Positions 10,601-21,407 are shown, counted from the first letter of the stretch. The stretch: DNA of 64,000 bases from Candidatus Vesicomyosocius okutanii (GCF_000010405.1 NC_009465.1:958155-1022154); one strand, 5' to 3'. Program-made: numbers and translations. The notes: generated by a model from the letters alone, not told the origin.

Positions 10601-11441
10601 TATTAAATGTCATAGCACTTAATATTCTATGTACTTGAGTACGTAACTCAGAACGATGCACAATCATATCAATCGCACCTTTGTCTAACAAAAATTCACT
10701 ACGCTGAAAACCTTCTGGCAATGCTTCACGTACTGTTTGTTTAACCACTCTAGGACCAGCAAATCCAATTAATGCGCTTGGTTCAGCAATATGAATATCT
10801 CCCAACATAGCAAAACTAGCAGAAACACCACCCATAGTTGGATCTGTCAAAATCGAAATAAAAGGTACTTTTTTATCACTTAGTAACTTAATTATTAAAG
10901 CTGTTTTACTCATCTGCATCAACGAAAAAAGACCTTCCTGCATACGCGCACCACCTGAGGCTGAAAAACAAATCAGCGGTGTATTAGTTTTAATACTTAT
11001 TTTTGCAGCACGAACAAACTTTTCACCAACAACAGAACCCATAGAACCACCCATAAACTTAAATTCAAAAGCTACAACCACAACCTTTATACCATTGAGT
11101 GTCCCTATTTTAACTACAAGCGCATCTTTTTCATGGGTGATCCTTTGCGCTTGTAAATAACGGTCTTTATATTTTTTTTGATCTTTAAACTTTAGAGGGT
11201 CAACCGCGCTTAAATCAGCAGCAACTTCTTCCTGTCCTTTCTTGTCTAAAAATCCATCAATACGAGCCCTAGCAGTAAGACGAATATGATAATCACACTT
11301 AGGACAAACATAATTCAATGTCTTCAACTCTTCTGAATAAAGCGTAGTTTCACACTTAGGGCACTTACTCCATAAACCTTTTGGAATATCTTTTTTCACT
11401 ACACTAGTAATAGAAGGTAAAATTTTTTCTAGCCAACTCAT
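10593..11441 (-). CDS. accD: Acetyl-CoA carboxylase carboxyltransferase subunit beta
   Basis: Transfers the carboxyl group from carboxybiotin to acetyl-CoA, together with AccA (not in the window). AccB and AccC are encoded at 45.2-47.0 kb. Of 282 residues, the N-terminal zinc ribbon uses Cys27, Cys30, Cys46 and Cys49. The crotonase-like core includes [14 protein letters not shown] and the [10 protein letters not shown] oxyanion segment. It follows trpA by 19 bases, keeping the ancestral trpA-accD neighbourhood although trpB and trpF lie elsewhere. Confidence 0.97.
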   Translation of the reverse strand: MSWLEKILPSITSVVKKDIPKGLWSKCPKCETTLYSEELKTLNYVCPKCDYHIRLTARARIDGFLDKKGQEEVAADLSAVDPLKFKDQKKYKDRYLQAQRITHEKDALVVKIGTLNGIKVVVVAFEFKFMGGSMGSVVGEKFVRAAKISIKTNTPLICFSASGGARMQEGLFSLMQMSKTALIIKLLSDKKVPFISILTDPTMGGVSASFAMLGDIHIAEPSALIGFAGPRVVKQTVREALPEGFQRSEFLLDKGAIDMIVHRSELRTQVHRILSAMTFNND

Positions 11442-11460
11442 ACTATTTTCCTTATTTTAA

Positions 11461-12258
11461 CTATTTAATTATGGTAGAAATCTCATTTGCCAAATACCCA
11501 ACCTTTGCTAACATTTTAGTTCTATCATTCGCATATCGCTCAACCAATCCAACCAATGATGAACCTACAATAACTGCATCAGCATATTCAGACACTATCT
11601 TTGCACTTATTGCATCTTTAATACCAAATCCCACTCCAATAGGCAAATCAATTACTTGACGAATTCTTAAAATATGTGTTTTTACCAAATTAATATCCAA
11701 ATATTCTGCACCCGTTACACCCTTAAGGGAAACAAAATAAATAAAGCCTGAGGCAATAGTAGCTAAAAATACCAAACGCTCATCCATTGTTGTTGGCGCA
11801 ACCAAAAAGATAAAATTGATTCCGACACCATCCAAAATTTGCTTTAAACCATAGGCTTCTTCTGGTGGCATATCCACCACTAACACACCATCAACACCAC
11901 TTTCACTAGCGGCATTGGCAAAAGGTTGATAACCAAAAACTTCAATCGGATTTAAATAACCCATTAACACAATGGCTGTTGTATTATTAGTTTGTCTAAA
12001 TTTCTTAACCACAGTAAATACATCAGATAAACTAACTCCATCCTTTACCGTACGCTCATATGATCTAGAAATAACAGGTCCATCAGCCATCGGGTCTGAA
12101 AACGGTACACCAAGTTCAATCACATCTGCACCATTTTTAACTAATACCTGCATCAACTCAAAGGTATTATCAAGTCCACTATCACCTGCAGTAATGAATG
12201 GGATAAAAACCTTATGATTTTTAGGTGAATCAAAAAATACTCTACTAAGACGCGACAT
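11461..12258 (-). CDS. trpA: Tryptophan synthase alpha chain
   Basis: Cleaves indole-3-glycerol phosphate and channels indole to TrpB. The open frame runs back to 12297, but the family N-terminus (MSRLSRVFF) fits the ATG at 12258, one base after the hemE stop, giving 265 residues. The catalytic glutamate is in ADVIELGVPFSDPMADGP and the phosphate loop is in GVGFGIKD. It is physically separated from trpB and trpF (18.9-20.7 kb), an unusual split of a normally contiguous trpF-trpB-trpA block. Confidence 0.96.
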   Translation of the reverse strand: MSRLSRVFFDSPKNHKVFIPFITAGDSGLDNTFELMQVLVKNGADVIELGVPFSDPMADGPVISRSYERTVKDGVSLSDVFTVVKKFRQTNNTTAIVLMGYLNPIEVFGYQPFANAASESGVDGVLVVDMPPEEAYGLKQILDGVGINFIFLVAPTTMDERLVFLATIASGFIYFVSLKGVTGAEYLDINLVKTHILRIRQVIDLPIGVGFGIKDAISAKIVSEYADAVIVGSSLVGLVERYANDRTKMLAKVGYLANEISTIIK

Positions 12259-12259
12259 A

Positions 12260-13297
12260 TTATCTACACTCCTTACTAAATGTATGCACACAATCAACCA
12301 ATATCTTTACATTTTCAGGATCAACATCAGGAGTAATACCATGACCAAGATTAAAAATATAACCTGTATCTCCTTTAAATTGTGACAATACTTTTTTAAC
12401 TTCACGCTCAATTACTTCAGGTGTAGCATACAAAACAGCTGGATCAAGGTTACCCTGAATAGCAACTTTATTACCCACTTCTTGTTGCACTTGATAAAGT
12501 TCTACTGTCCAGTCTATACCTACACCATCACATCCTGTATTAGCAATATGCGTTAAATACTTACCACCATTCTTACTAAATAACGTAATGGGAATATTTG
12601 GATGTTGAGCTTTAACACCTTTAACTATTTTTGCCATATAATATAATGAAAAATCTAAATAATTTTGTTCAGATAATACACCACCCCAAGTGTCAAAAAC
12701 CATCACACTATCTGCGCCTGATACAATTTGTTGATTGAGATAGGCAATCACACTTTTTGTCAACTTCATTAACAATAAGTGCAATGCTTCTGGATCATTA
12801 AATAGCATTTTTTTAGTACTAGCAAAGATTCTACCACCACCTTCAATCATATAAGTCGCCAAAGTCCATGGACTGCCACTAAATCCAATCAAAGGTACAC
12901 GATTATTCAATGATTTTTTAATGGTTGAAACCCCGTCAAAAACATAACTTAAATCATTATTAAGGTCGGTAGATATTTTTTTAATATCTTTTAGGTTTTT
13001 AATTGGATTTCTAAATTTTGGTCCTTCACCTTCCATAAAGTACAAACCTAAACCCATTGCATCAGGAATCGTTAAAATATCTGAGAATAAAATAGCTGCA
13101 TCTAAGTCAAATCGATCAATAGGCTGCATGGTAACTTCACAAGCCAATTCTGGCGATTTACATAACGTTAGAAAATCTCCAGCTTTTGCACGTGTTGCAC
13201 GATACTCTGGCAAATAACGACCTGCTTGACGCATTATCCAAATGGGCGTGCGTGAGGTGGGTTTTTTTAGTAAGGCATTAATATAATCAAATGACAT
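12260..13297 (-). CDS. hemE: Uroporphyrinogen decarboxylase
   Basis: Decarboxylates uroporphyrinogen III to coproporphyrinogen III in haem synthesis. The protein has 345 residues, a normal length. Signature 1 is [16 protein letters not shown], with the substrate-binding arginines. Signature 2 is around [16 protein letters not shown], and the C-terminal NLGHGI motif is present. It is first in the hemE-trpA-accD-fkpB-ispH run and follows the rpmE terminator, so it probably has its own promoter. A TATAGT element at 13324-13329 on the minus strand is a possible -10, without a clear -35. Confidence 0.97.
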   Translation of the reverse strand: MSFDYINALLKKPTSRTPIWIMRQAGRYLPEYRATRAKAGDFLTLCKSPELACEVTMQPIDRFDLDAAILFSDILTIPDAMGLGLYFMEGEGPKFRNPIKNLKDIKKISTDLNNDLSYVFDGVSTIKKSLNNRVPLIGFSGSPWTLATYMIEGGGRIFASTKKMLFNDPEALHLLLMKLTKSVIAYLNQQIVSGADSVMVFDTWGGVLSEQNYLDFSLYYMAKIVKGVKAQHPNIPITLFSKNGGKYLTHIANTGCDGVGIDWTVELYQVQQEVGNKVAIQGNLDPAVLYATPEVIEREVKKVLSQFKGDTGYIFNLGHGITPDVDPENVKILVDCVHTFSKECR

Positions 13298-13342
13298 AAG
13301 CTTTAAACATAAAAAAAGTAAACACTATAGTCAGACATAAAA

Positions 13343-13367
13343 AAGGCCACTTTCGTGGCTTTTTTTA
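13343..13367 (-). terminator. Rho-independent terminator of rpmE
   Basis: On the minus strand the stem GCCAC/GTGGC closes a GAAA tetraloop. It is flanked by an A-run upstream and a T-run downstream, 16 bases after the rpmE stop. The flanking runs are T-rich on both strands, so it may work in either direction. Confidence 0.85.
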
Positions 13368-13382
13368 TTGAATTTTGTCTTC

Positions 13383-13595
13383 TTATCTTTTAAAACTAGC
13401 ATAGCGTGATTTAAATTTCTCAACACGTCCTGCACTATCCATAATTTTTTGCTTACCCGTATAAAAAGGATGACAACTAGAGCACACATCCAAATGCAAC
13501 TCCTTCTTATCAATAGTTGAACGAGTCTTAAAGGTATTGCCACATGAACAAATAATCTGAACGTCATTATAATTAGGATGAATACTTGTTTTCAT
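13383..13595 (-). CDS. rpmE: 50S ribosomal protein L31, zinc-binding form
   Basis: Large-subunit ribosomal protein of 70 residues. The zinc-binding type is shown by the CSCG and [13 protein letters not shown] segments (C-x-C and C-x2-C). It is monocistronic, with a promoter just upstream and a strong hairpin terminator just downstream. No zinc-independent paralogue (ykgM type) is visible in the window. Confidence 0.96.
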   Translation of the reverse strand: MKTSIHPNYNDVQIICSCGNTFKTRSTIDKKELHLDVCSSCHPFYTGKQKIMDSAGRVEKFKSRYASFKR

Positions 13596-13640
13596 ATTAA
13601 TATTAACTATTTTTTAAAATCGTAAAATTAATGAAGATAA

Positions 13641-13668
13641 ATTATATACTATTTGAAACTCATAACAA
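13641..13668 (-). promoter_or_regulatory. Sigma-70 promoter for rpmE
   Basis: Reading the minus strand, the -35 TTGTTA (13663-13668) is followed by a 16-base spacer and a perfect TATAAT -10 (13641-13646). The -10 is 45 bases upstream of the rpmE start. Seen directly; activity is inferred. Confidence 0.65.
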
Positions 13669-13676
13669 TGCTATTT

Positions 13677-16082
13677 TTATTTGTTTCTTAAACGTGCAGC
13701 ATTACCAATCACAATTAACGAACTAATAGGCATAACAATAGCTGCAAATAATGGTGTAACCTTTGACATCATAGCCAATGGTATCATAAAAGTATTGTAC
13801 AGTAATGCAAAAATAATATTTTGTCTAATAATACTATTAGTATGCTTTGCCAAGTTAATAAGATCAATAATTGGGCTAATTGTAGATTCTAAGATAACCA
13901 AATCTGCACTATTAACCGATACATCACTACCTGAACCAATAGCAATACTAACATCAGCCTGTACTAGAGCAGGAGCATCATTCACTCCATCACCTACCAT
14001 AAGTACTATATGTCTTTGTTGTAATTGTTTTATATAATTGGCTTTATCTTTTGGTAAAGCTTGCGAAATCATATGTTCAATACCCAACTCTAAGGCAATA
14101 GCTTGAGTCACTATTTTACTATCACCACTTAATATGCTAACTTGCTTACCTATAGATGTAAGCTGATTAACAACCTTAGCAGCATCTAATTTAATCTTAT
14201 CCTGTAAAATAACAAACCCCAACACTTCAGATTCAGTAGCACACCAAATGCAACTAGCTCCTTGTTCCTCTAATATGATAGATTTATTTAATAAATCAGT
14301 ATTTACCTTATGATGAACATCCACATAAGATAAATTACCAATTTTATACCGTTGTTGATCAACAATACCACTAACGCCTTGACCATAGTCAGCGTAAAAT
14401 CCACTAACTGCTAAATATTTACTAGCAAAATCAATATCAACAATTGCTTTAGCTAATGGATGTTCAGAATACCTTTCAATACTTCTCATGATATTGATAA
14501 AAATTGTTTTATCAATCACAGTTTCAATGTGGCTAATACTAAATTTACCTCTAGTCAGAGTTCCAGTCTTATCAAAAACTACCCAATCCACTTTATCTAA
14601 TACTTCCAGTGCATCGCTATTTTTAATAAGTATTTTTTTCTTAATCGCTACACCACTTGCAACTGCAACACTCATTGGTGTAGCCAAACCAAATGCACAA
14701 GGACAAGTGATAATTAGTACACTAGTAGCACTTAACAATGCTAAATCAAAATCATATGGATACCAATAAATGAAGGTCACTATTGCCAATAAAATTGTCA
14801 TACCAACAAAATAAGGAATAATTTTATCAAGCATACAAATAATTGAACTTTTATTATATTTAGTAGTTTCAACTAAGCTTACAATTTGTCCCAAAGCTGA
14901 GTTTCTTAAGGTTTTCGTTACTTTGATTATCAAACTCCCACTAGCATTAATTGAACCAGCAAACACCTCATCACTAGATTGTTTTCTAATCAATAAAGAT
15001 TCACCTGTCAATAATGACTCATCTACTTCACTATTACCTGACAAAACAATCCCATCTACAGCTATACGCTCTGCAGGCTTAATCAAAACAGTATCACCTA
15101 TTTTAATTATACCTACTGGAGTAATTTGTTCCTCACCTTTATTAATAACATAAGCAACCTTAGGTTGCAACTGCTGCAATGCACTAGAGGCTGATAAGGT
15201 AGATTTTTTAGCCGAACTTTCAAGATAACGTCCAATTAAAATCACAAATATAAAATTAACTACTGTGTCAAAATATACTTCATTCTTAGCGGACAATCCA
15301 AATAACACATATACAGAATAAAAATACGTACTTAAAGCACCAATACTAATTGGAACGTCCATATTCATAAAACAATTTTTAAGTCCAAAATAAGCATTTT
15401 TAAGAAATGGCATACCCGCATAAAATAGAGTAGGAGTCGCTAATACAAAACTCAACCATTGAAAATAATGATGATATTTCCCATCTGTTGCCCCTGTGTA
15501 CAAAGCAATTGAAATCCATAATAAATTCATCATCGTAAATGCACTAAAACCAATACGATAAAGTATCAATCGATTGATTTTATTAGCAACAGATTCAGCT
15601 ATATCTTGTTCGTATGGCATTGCTGAATATCCAAGGTCTGCTAATTTTTGCATAATTACAGACAACTGAATATCAGTATCAACCCAACTAAGACGAATAC
15701 GCTTATCAGTTAAATTAACCCGTACCCAAAGTACGCCATTAAGAGCATTAATCGCTCTCTCAATTAACCACACACAAGCAGCACAATGAATGGTATTGCT
15801 AATTAAAGTGATAGTTTTAGTACCACTTTCATAAGAAGACTCTAAAAAAGGCTGCTGAAAAGCCTGTGCATCATAAAACTCTATTGGATATTCCAAATCA
15901 ATTGCAGGTAATAATGAATTAGTTTGCTGATGATAAAAAGAGCTTAGTCCGCTTAGATAGATAGTTTGACATACGCTTGCACAACCAGAACAACAAAAAT
16001 CTTGCTGTTTGCCTTCAATTGGCACTCTAACTTGATTACGGATAATGACTTCTAATCCACAATGATAACAGCTATTACTCAT
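13677..16082 (-). CDS. ccoI: Copper-translocating P1B-type ATPase, CcoI/FixI-like
   Basis: Heavy-metal P-type ATPase of 801 residues. The N-terminus holds a cysteine-rich metal domain (CYHCG, CCSGC), then an HMA domain with Cys100 and Cys103 (HCAACVWLIE). The membrane metal site is Cys460-Pro-Cys462, the phosphorylated aspartate is Asp504 (DKTGTLTRG) and the hinge is MVGDGVNDAPAL. The double N-terminal cysteine region is characteristic of CcoI/FixI, which supplies copper to cbb3 oxidase, rather than CopA detoxification pumps. No cco structural genes are adjacent, so the oxidase link is inference. About eight membrane helices are expected. Confidence 0.9.
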   Translation of the reverse strand: MSNSCYHCGLEVIIRNQVRVPIEGKQQDFCCSGCASVCQTIYLSGLSSFYHQQTNSLLPAIDLEYPIEFYDAQAFQQPFLESSYESGTKTITLISNTIHCAACVWLIERAINALNGVLWVRVNLTDKRIRLSWVDTDIQLSVIMQKLADLGYSAMPYEQDIAESVANKINRLILYRIGFSAFTMMNLLWISIALYTGATDGKYHHYFQWLSFVLATPTLFYAGMPFLKNAYFGLKNCFMNMDVPISIGALSTYFYSVYVLFGLSAKNEVYFDTVVNFIFVILIGRYLESSAKKSTLSASSALQQLQPKVAYVINKGEEQITPVGIIKIGDTVLIKPAERIAVDGIVLSGNSEVDESLLTGESLLIRKQSSDEVFAGSINASGSLIIKVTKTLRNSALGQIVSLVETTKYNKSSIICMLDKIIPYFVGMTILLAIVTFIYWYPYDFDLALLSATSVLIITCPCAFGLATPMSVAVASGVAIKKKILIKNSDALEVLDKVDWVVFDKTGTLTRGKFSISHIETVIDKTIFINIMRSIERYSEHPLAKAIVDIDFASKYLAVSGFYADYGQGVSGIVDQQRYKIGNLSYVDVHHKVNTDLLNKSIILEEQGASCIWCATESEVLGFVILQDKIKLDAAKVVNQLTSIGKQVSILSGDSKIVTQAIALELGIEHMISQALPKDKANYIKQLQQRHIVLMVGDGVNDAPALVQADVSIAIGSGSDVSVNSADLVILESTISPIIDLINLAKHTNSIIRQNIIFALLYNTFMIPLAMMSKVTPLFAAIVMPISSLIVIGNAARLRNK

Positions 16083-16292
16083 AGTGGTTGATTTTATTGT
16101 ATTTATACCGTTAAACGTTTACAATATCAACCCAAACCTCTCATTAACTTGATACAATTGATGAAACCCATAAAACAACAACTCTTTCATATAAAAACTC
16201 AGCAAATGATAACTAACTACACCTATTATTTCTTAAACAATAATATACGCTCTATATTTTTATACGTGTAAATCACACTTTGTGCTTAAGCT

Positions 16293-16964
16293 ATGAATAA
16301 ATTATCCATACAACTTATCGTACTACTTAGTTTGTTATTCTTTAGCAATAAAAGTATCTCTGAGTCTCCAATTCATCTTTATAAACAATACTTAATTGGT
16401 ACGCCAAGAGCTTATTTACAAAAATCACATCCATTAGAAGATTGTTCTGCTAAATACGAAAAAGGCACACTGTGTATGAAAAATCATTTATTAGCAGGTG
16501 AGAAAGCTGAAATTGCTTTCCGGTTTTTAAATGACAAACTTGTTTCTATTGTGCTGATAATGACACTAACTGACGTGAGTAAAATTAAGAAAATATTTTA
16601 TGTATTAAAAACACAATTTGATTTAGTATTAATTGAAGATGGCTACAATAAATTAGATATTATTCAAATTAATGCCAGCACTTTTAATAAACATGAATTT
16701 ACTAAAATAATCGCTAATTTTGAGAATGAAGCCTACCAAAAGCACAATATTAAATACACTTTTATCAGCAAGTATGAATTTATTACCCAATCACGTAAAT
16801 CACGTAATTTTTCTGATATTTTTAAAAATGCACCAATGCGAATGCGCGCTGCAATTTATAGTATAGGTCGAAAAGATGAACAAGTGATTGGTACTATTAG
16901 TTTTATTGTGCCTGGAGTTACCCAATCTTATCTTGATCAAAATCCAATTGTAGAGGATTTTTAA
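16293..16964 (+). CDS. Exported protein of unknown function
   Basis: Protein of 223 residues that I do not recognise. The first 23 residues form a clear signal peptide (MNKLSIQLIVLLSLLFFSNKS), so it is probably periplasmic. Two cysteines follow closely (EDCSAKYEKGTLCMKN) and could make a disulfide, which would suit the DsbD system encoded downstream. The rest is a mixed alpha/beta pattern without an obvious motif. It lies nine bases upstream of glmU and is probably cotranscribed with it. It diverges from the copper ATPase across a 210-base gap that must hold both promoters. Confidence 0.8.
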   Translation: MNKLSIQLIVLLSLLFFSNKSISESPIHLYKQYLIGTPRAYLQKSHPLEDCSAKYEKGTLCMKNHLLAGEKAEIAFRFLNDKLVSIVLIMTLTDVSKIKKIFYVLKTQFDLVLIEDGYNKLDIIQINASTFNKHEFTKIIANFENEAYQKHNIKYTFISKYEFITQSRKSRNFSDIFKNAPMRMRAAIYSIGRKDEQVIGTISFIVPGVTQSYLDQNPIVEDF

Positions 16965-16973
16965 GTTGTCATT

Positions 16974-18323
16974 ATGAATAATATTCACGCTATTATTCTA
17001 GCAGCAGGCAAAGGTACACGCATGAATTCTACTAAACCAAAAGTTTTACAAATCTTATCAAATAACACTTTATTGGAACATGTACTATCTCAAGTTAAAA
17101 CCTTGTGTAATAAAATTCATATAGCTTACGGCTTTGAAGGCAAGCAAGTACAACAAAAAATTAATAACCCTAGTATTAACTGGGTTAAACAAGTTAAACA
17201 ATTAGGCACTGGACACGCCGTAGCACAAGTAATGCCGTACATTGAAGGTAATTCAATTTCACTCATACTATATGGTGATGTTCCACTAATTAAAAGATCC
17301 ACATTGTACGATTTAATCAACAAGACACAACAAAGCGGTATTGCCTTATTATCTGTTATTTTAAATAACCCAACTGGCTATGGACGCATTATTCGTAATA
17401 ATAAACAGATACAAGCCATTGTTGAACAAAAAGATGCAAGTAATATGCAACTGAATATTAACGAAGTGAATACAGGAATCATGGCTATTAATTCACAATT
17501 ATTAAAACAATATTTGAACGAAATTGACTCAAGAAACACCCAAGGTGAGCTGTATCTAACTGATATTATTGCTTGTGCGGCTGCTGATAAAAAAACTATT
17601 TCATCCATTATTAGCAAAAATAAATTTGAGGTATTAGGTGTAAATGATAAAGTACAATTAGCAGAATTAGAACGTCTTTTCCAGAAAGATCAAGCAATAC
17701 AATTTATGAAACAAGGACTTGGATTAAAAGATCCTACTAGATTTGATTGCCGAGGCACATTAACCTTTGGACAGAATTGCGAAATTGACGTTAACACACT
17801 CATTAAAGGTAAAGTAGCACTTGGAAATAGCACTACAATTGAACCGAATTGTATTATAAAAAACACTATAATTGGTAATCATGTATCAATTTTTCCAAAC
17901 TGCGTTATTGAAGATGCCGTTATTGGAGAAGGTGTTACTATCGGACCATTTGTACATATTCGCCCACAAACCCATATCCAAACCCATGCTAAAATTGGTA
18001 ATTTTGTTGAAATTAAAAAATCAACCATTGGTAAAAATACCAAGATTTCCCATCTTAGCTATGTGGGTGATTCTACTATTGGAAAAAATGTTAATATTGG
18101 TGCAGGTGTTATTACTTGTAATTATGATGGTGTCAACAAACATCAAACTATAATTGCTGATGGTGCATTCATTGGTTCTGACTCTCAGCTAATTGCACCC
18201 ATCAAAATTGGTAAAAATGCTAAAATTGGTGCAGGCTCTACCATCACAAAATCAGTATCTGAAAATCAGTTAAGTGTAAGCCGTACTAAACAAAAAAACC
18301 TAAAATACCGTTCTAAAAAATAA
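16974..18323 (+). CDS. glmU: Bifunctional UDP-GlcNAc pyrophosphorylase / GlcN-1-P acetyltransferase
   Basis: Makes UDP-GlcNAc for peptidoglycan and lipid A. Of 449 residues, the N-terminal uridylyltransferase starts with IILAAGKGTRMNSTKPKVL and has GTGHAV and YGDVPL. The C-terminal half is a left-handed beta-helix of isoleucine-rich hexapeptide repeats with the acetyltransferase segment GAGVITCNYDG. It is slightly shorter than E. coli GlmU (456). Retention indicates that the cell still builds a wall and lipopolysaccharide. Confidence 0.97.
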   Translation: MNNIHAIILAAGKGTRMNSTKPKVLQILSNNTLLEHVLSQVKTLCNKIHIAYGFEGKQVQQKINNPSINWVKQVKQLGTGHAVAQVMPYIEGNSISLILYGDVPLIKRSTLYDLINKTQQSGIALLSVILNNPTGYGRIIRNNKQIQAIVEQKDASNMQLNINEVNTGIMAINSQLLKQYLNEIDSRNTQGELYLTDIIACAAADKKTISSIISKNKFEVLGVNDKVQLAELERLFQKDQAIQFMKQGLGLKDPTRFDCRGTLTFGQNCEIDVNTLIKGKVALGNSTTIEPNCIIKNTIIGNHVSIFPNCVIEDAVIGEGVTIGPFVHIRPQTHIQTHAKIGNFVEIKKSTIGKNTKISHLSYVGDSTIGKNVNIGAGVITCNYDGVNKHQTIIADGAFIGSDSQLIAPIKIGKNAKIGAGSTITKSVSENQLSVSRTKQKNLKYRSKK

Positions 18324-18888
18324 ATTCACTTCCTTGTAATGTTTGATGATTAACAGTTTCTATTATTTTACTGGACACTAATTACCATCATAATATCCAT
18401 TTGTCAAGTCCACCAATAATTTGTATCTACACAATTGGTATTATTTTACCTGCTATTTACAGCATTACAAATAAAATTCACTTTATTTATTCTACTTATC
18501 CACCTTTTTGTTTAGTATTACTACAATACTATAAATCAGTTTAAATTCACATCAAATCAAAAGTTATTGTTATGTTATACGTATTAAAAACACCTTATTT
18601 ATGGAAAACATAGCGATATACCTTAAAAATTAAACACTCACCAAAAAAATAAAAACGCTTTCCAACTATAAAGTTAACCATAAAAGACTCATAAAAGATA
18701 ATTATAATGATAAGAAATGCTTAGATTGGTCTTTATACTACAATAATTTCTCTGAAAGAAATCTTCAGGAAAATAATCTAATACTTGTAAAGTAAATTTT
18801 TTAAAATTTAATATAGTATTTACAAAAAAAAAGATATAAATTAATCTTATTCAAAAGAATTTTTTATAAATCTTTTAACTCATATTTA
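18324..18888. other. Non-coding spacer between glmU and trpB
   Basis: 565 bases between convergent glmU and trpB with no ORF of note. From about 18350 to 18520 one plus-strand frame reads as hydrophobic residues interrupted by stops, which could be the trace of a lost membrane protein; I could not name it. No tRNA, terminator hairpin or repeat was recognised. Confidence 0.6.
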
Positions 18889-20094
18889 TTAACATTCAAT
18901 ACCTTCAATTTGTGCAATAGTGTGGATATCCTTATCACCACGACCAGAAAGGTTAATAATAATACTTTTATTTTTACCTAATTTTTTTGCAAGCTTGATA
19001 CCATAAGCCACAGCGTGGGAAGATTCTAATGCTGGTAAAATACCCTCAATTTTAGTAAGTATATGAAATGCTTCTAATGCTTCTTTATCAGTAATCGCCA
19101 TATATTGTGCACGGCCACTATCTTTTAAATACGCATGTTCAGGCCCAACCCCTGGATAGTCAAGACCTGCTGCAATTGAATGCCCCTCAATAATTTGCCC
19201 ATTCTCATCTCCCATTAAATAAGTTCGATTACCATGTAACACACCCACATTACCTGCACAAAGTGGGGCAGCATGTGCACTTGGACCTTTTTCCAAGCCA
19301 TGTCCTGCTGCTTCAACACCATAAATCTCAACTGAAACGTTATCAATAAATGCATAGAATAAACCAATCGCATTTGAACCACCACCCACACAAGCCACCA
19401 AAGCATCTGGTAAACCACCTACCTGATCATGAAATTGTGCTTTTGCTTCTTTACCAATAATACTTTGAAAATCTCGCACCATCATTGGATAAGGATGTGG
19501 ACCCGCTATTGTGCCAATAATATAAAACGTATCATCAATATTCTTCACCCAGTCACGCATTGCTTCATTAAGAGAGTCTTTAAGTGTTTTTGAACCTGAA
19601 GTAACTGGAATAACCTTAGCGCCTAATAACTTCATTCGAAATACATTCAGAGATTGTCGAGCTACATCTACCTCACCCATATAAACCACACACTCCAAGC
19701 CTAAACGCGCTGCAACCGTTGCCGTTGCTACCCCGTGCTGACCAGCACCTGTTTCAGCAATAATACGTGTTTTCCCCATACGCTTAGCAAGTAATGCTTG
19801 ACCAATAGTATTATTAATTTTATGCGAACCTGTATGATTTAAATCTTCACGTTTAAGATAGATTTGAGCTCCTCTCAACTTTTTGCTTAAATTTTTCGCA
19901 TAATAAAGTGGCGTTTCACGACCAGCATAATGCTTTAAATCCTGCTCAAATTCACAAATAAATTTAGAATCATTTTTAAATCTAGCATAAGCATCTTTGA
20001 GTTCAAAAACAGCTGTCATAAGCGTTTCCGCAATAAAAATACCACCATACTTATCAAAATGACCATTATCATCTGGTAAATTATAATTACTCAT
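18889..20094 (-). CDS. trpB: Tryptophan synthase beta chain
   Basis: PLP enzyme that condenses indole with serine. Of 401 residues, the Schiff-base lysine is Lys92 in [15 protein letters not shown], the indole-channel glutamate is in AETGAGQHG, and the phosphate-binding loop is GGGSNAIG. It belongs to the long-chain TrpB1 class that pairs with TrpA, whose gene is about 6.6 kb away behind hemE. It overlaps trpF by four bases, so the pair is translationally coupled. Confidence 0.98.
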   Translation of the reverse strand: MSNYNLPDDNGHFDKYGGIFIAETLMTAVFELKDAYARFKNDSKFICEFEQDLKHYAGRETPLYYAKNLSKKLRGAQIYLKREDLNHTGSHKINNTIGQALLAKRMGKTRIIAETGAGQHGVATATVAARLGLECVVYMGEVDVARQSLNVFRMKLLGAKVIPVTSGSKTLKDSLNEAMRDWVKNIDDTFYIIGTIAGPHPYPMMVRDFQSIIGKEAKAQFHDQVGGLPDALVACVGGGSNAIGLFYAFIDNVSVEIYGVEAAGHGLEKGPSAHAAPLCAGNVGVLHGNRTYLMGDENGQIIEGHSIAAGLDYPGVGPEHAYLKDSGRAQYMAITDKEALEAFHILTKIEGILPALESSHAVAYGIKLAKKLGKNKSIIINLSGRGDKDIHTIAQIEGIEC

Positions 20095-20699
20095 AAGTTT
20101 GCCTTCTGAATAAATTGTTTAATCTTATTAATATCTTTAATTCCTTTTTCACTTTCAACGCCGCTTGACACATCAACCGCATAAGGATGTACTTGATTAA
20201 TAGCATTATCTACCGTATTAGAATTGAGACCGCCTGCTAAGATAATAGGTAGATTAATATCAACCCTGGCCAAGCGCCAATCAAAATTCTCACCTGTACC
20301 CCCATAAATATCTTTGTTGAATACATCTAACAATAAACCACTAGCCTGGTGATACTCATCTGCCATTTTTTTGATATTAGTCTGCACATTCATATGAAGC
20401 GCCTTAATAAATGGCATAGTATATTGAGCACATTCATGTGCTGGTTCATCTCCATGAAATTGTAACGTATCTAATGGTACTTTACATAACACCTTATCAA
20501 TAAAATTAGAATCAGAATTCACGAACAATCCCACACGATTCACAAATGGTGGCAACACATTCACAATATCAATCGCAGTTCCAACATTCACATAACGTGG
20601 GGATTTGTCATAAAATACCAAACCAATCGCATCAATATCAAGCATGGCAGCTTGATTAGCATTATCTACACTAGTAAATCCACAAATCTTAATCCTCAT
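20091..20699 (-). CDS. trpF: Phosphoribosylanthranilate isomerase
   Basis: Isomerises N-(5'-phosphoribosyl)anthranilate in tryptophan synthesis. The protein has 202 residues. The N-terminus [14 protein letters not shown] carries the general-base cysteine, the middle DTLQFHGDE is a family motif, and the C-terminus [12 protein letters not shown] and [15 protein letters not shown] is the phosphate site with the catalytic aspartate. It abuts the preceding unknown gene with no gap and overlaps trpB. Confidence 0.96.
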   Translation of the reverse strand: MRIKICGFTSVDNANQAAMLDIDAIGLVFYDKSPRYVNVGTAIDIVNVLPPFVNRVGLFVNSDSNFIDKVLCKVPLDTLQFHGDEPAHECAQYTMPFIKALHMNVQTNIKKMADEYHQASGLLLDVFNKDIYGGTGENFDWRLARVDINLPIILAGGLNSNTVDNAINQVHPYAVDVSSGVESEKGIKDINKIKQFIQKANL

Positions 20700-21407
20700 C
20701 TACTTACCATCAATATCTAATTTTGTCTTGATCTTATCTCTATCAATCCACCAATCATCAACTACTAGTTGATCAATAGCGCCTGAAAGTTTTCTCAAAA
20801 ACACCTCTGGCTGGTCTAGCTGTAAAGTTTTACACCATAAATCAAAAGTTGACTGATCAGTTACATGAGAATGCTTATCTGCAACAGATGCCATCATTTG
20901 TGATGAGAAAAAAGTTAAATCGTCATCCAAACCACAACGCATAGAAGTAATATAATGCGCTGTTGTAGCAGCAATAGCACAAATATCTGCCTCTTTTGGT
21001 GACTCATCAACCAAATGTTGTAACATCGCAACACTTAATTCTGGGTTAATTGGAAAAGTAACGCCTAACCACAAAGCATGACCTAATGCCTTTAAAGCTT
21101 TTGGTTCTTCAGATAAAAACATAACATCACAAGCCTCAACTGCTAGCTCCCAAAGCTCATTATCCCTTGCAATATCAAAGGCAATAAATGCTTTTTCCCA
21201 AGCATCTAAACCCTTATAAAGCTCAACTTGAATTCTACCGATTTCTAATAAATTATTAATTTTCTCTTCAACAGGAGTATCATCAGTTTGCACCTGAATT
21301 TTCTTCTCAAAAAACTTAAGTCTAGATTTAAGTTGTTCCTCATTGACGTATAAATCTTCACCATCTTCAGCATCAAAGATTTGTTGTTTATTTAAATACT
21401 TTCCCAT
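20700..21407 (-). CDS. Conserved hypothetical protein upstream of trpF
   Basis: The open frame extends to 21452, but MGKYLNKQQIFDAEDGEDL at 21407 is the better start because AAGAAG lies upstream at ribosome-binding distance; this gives 235 residues. The protein is acidic, soluble and helix-rich, with a helical-repeat-like stretch (WEKAFIAFDIARDNELWELA, then EEPKALKALGHALWLG). From memory, similar proteins occur in other sulfur-oxidising gammaproteobacteria, but I know no function. It ends exactly where trpF begins and follows a 60-residue gene by 11 bases, so all four form one operon. Confidence 0.75.
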   Translation of the reverse strand: MGKYLNKQQIFDAEDGEDLYVNEEQLKSRLKFFEKKIQVQTDDTPVEEKINNLLEIGRIQVELYKGLDAWEKAFIAFDIARDNELWELAVEACDVMFLSEEPKALKALGHALWLGVTFPINPELSVAMLQHLVDESPKEADICAIAATTAHYITSMRCGLDDDLTFFSSQMMASVADKHSHVTDQSTFDLWCKTLQLDQPEVFLRKLSGAIDQLVVDDWWIDRDKIKTKLDIDGK

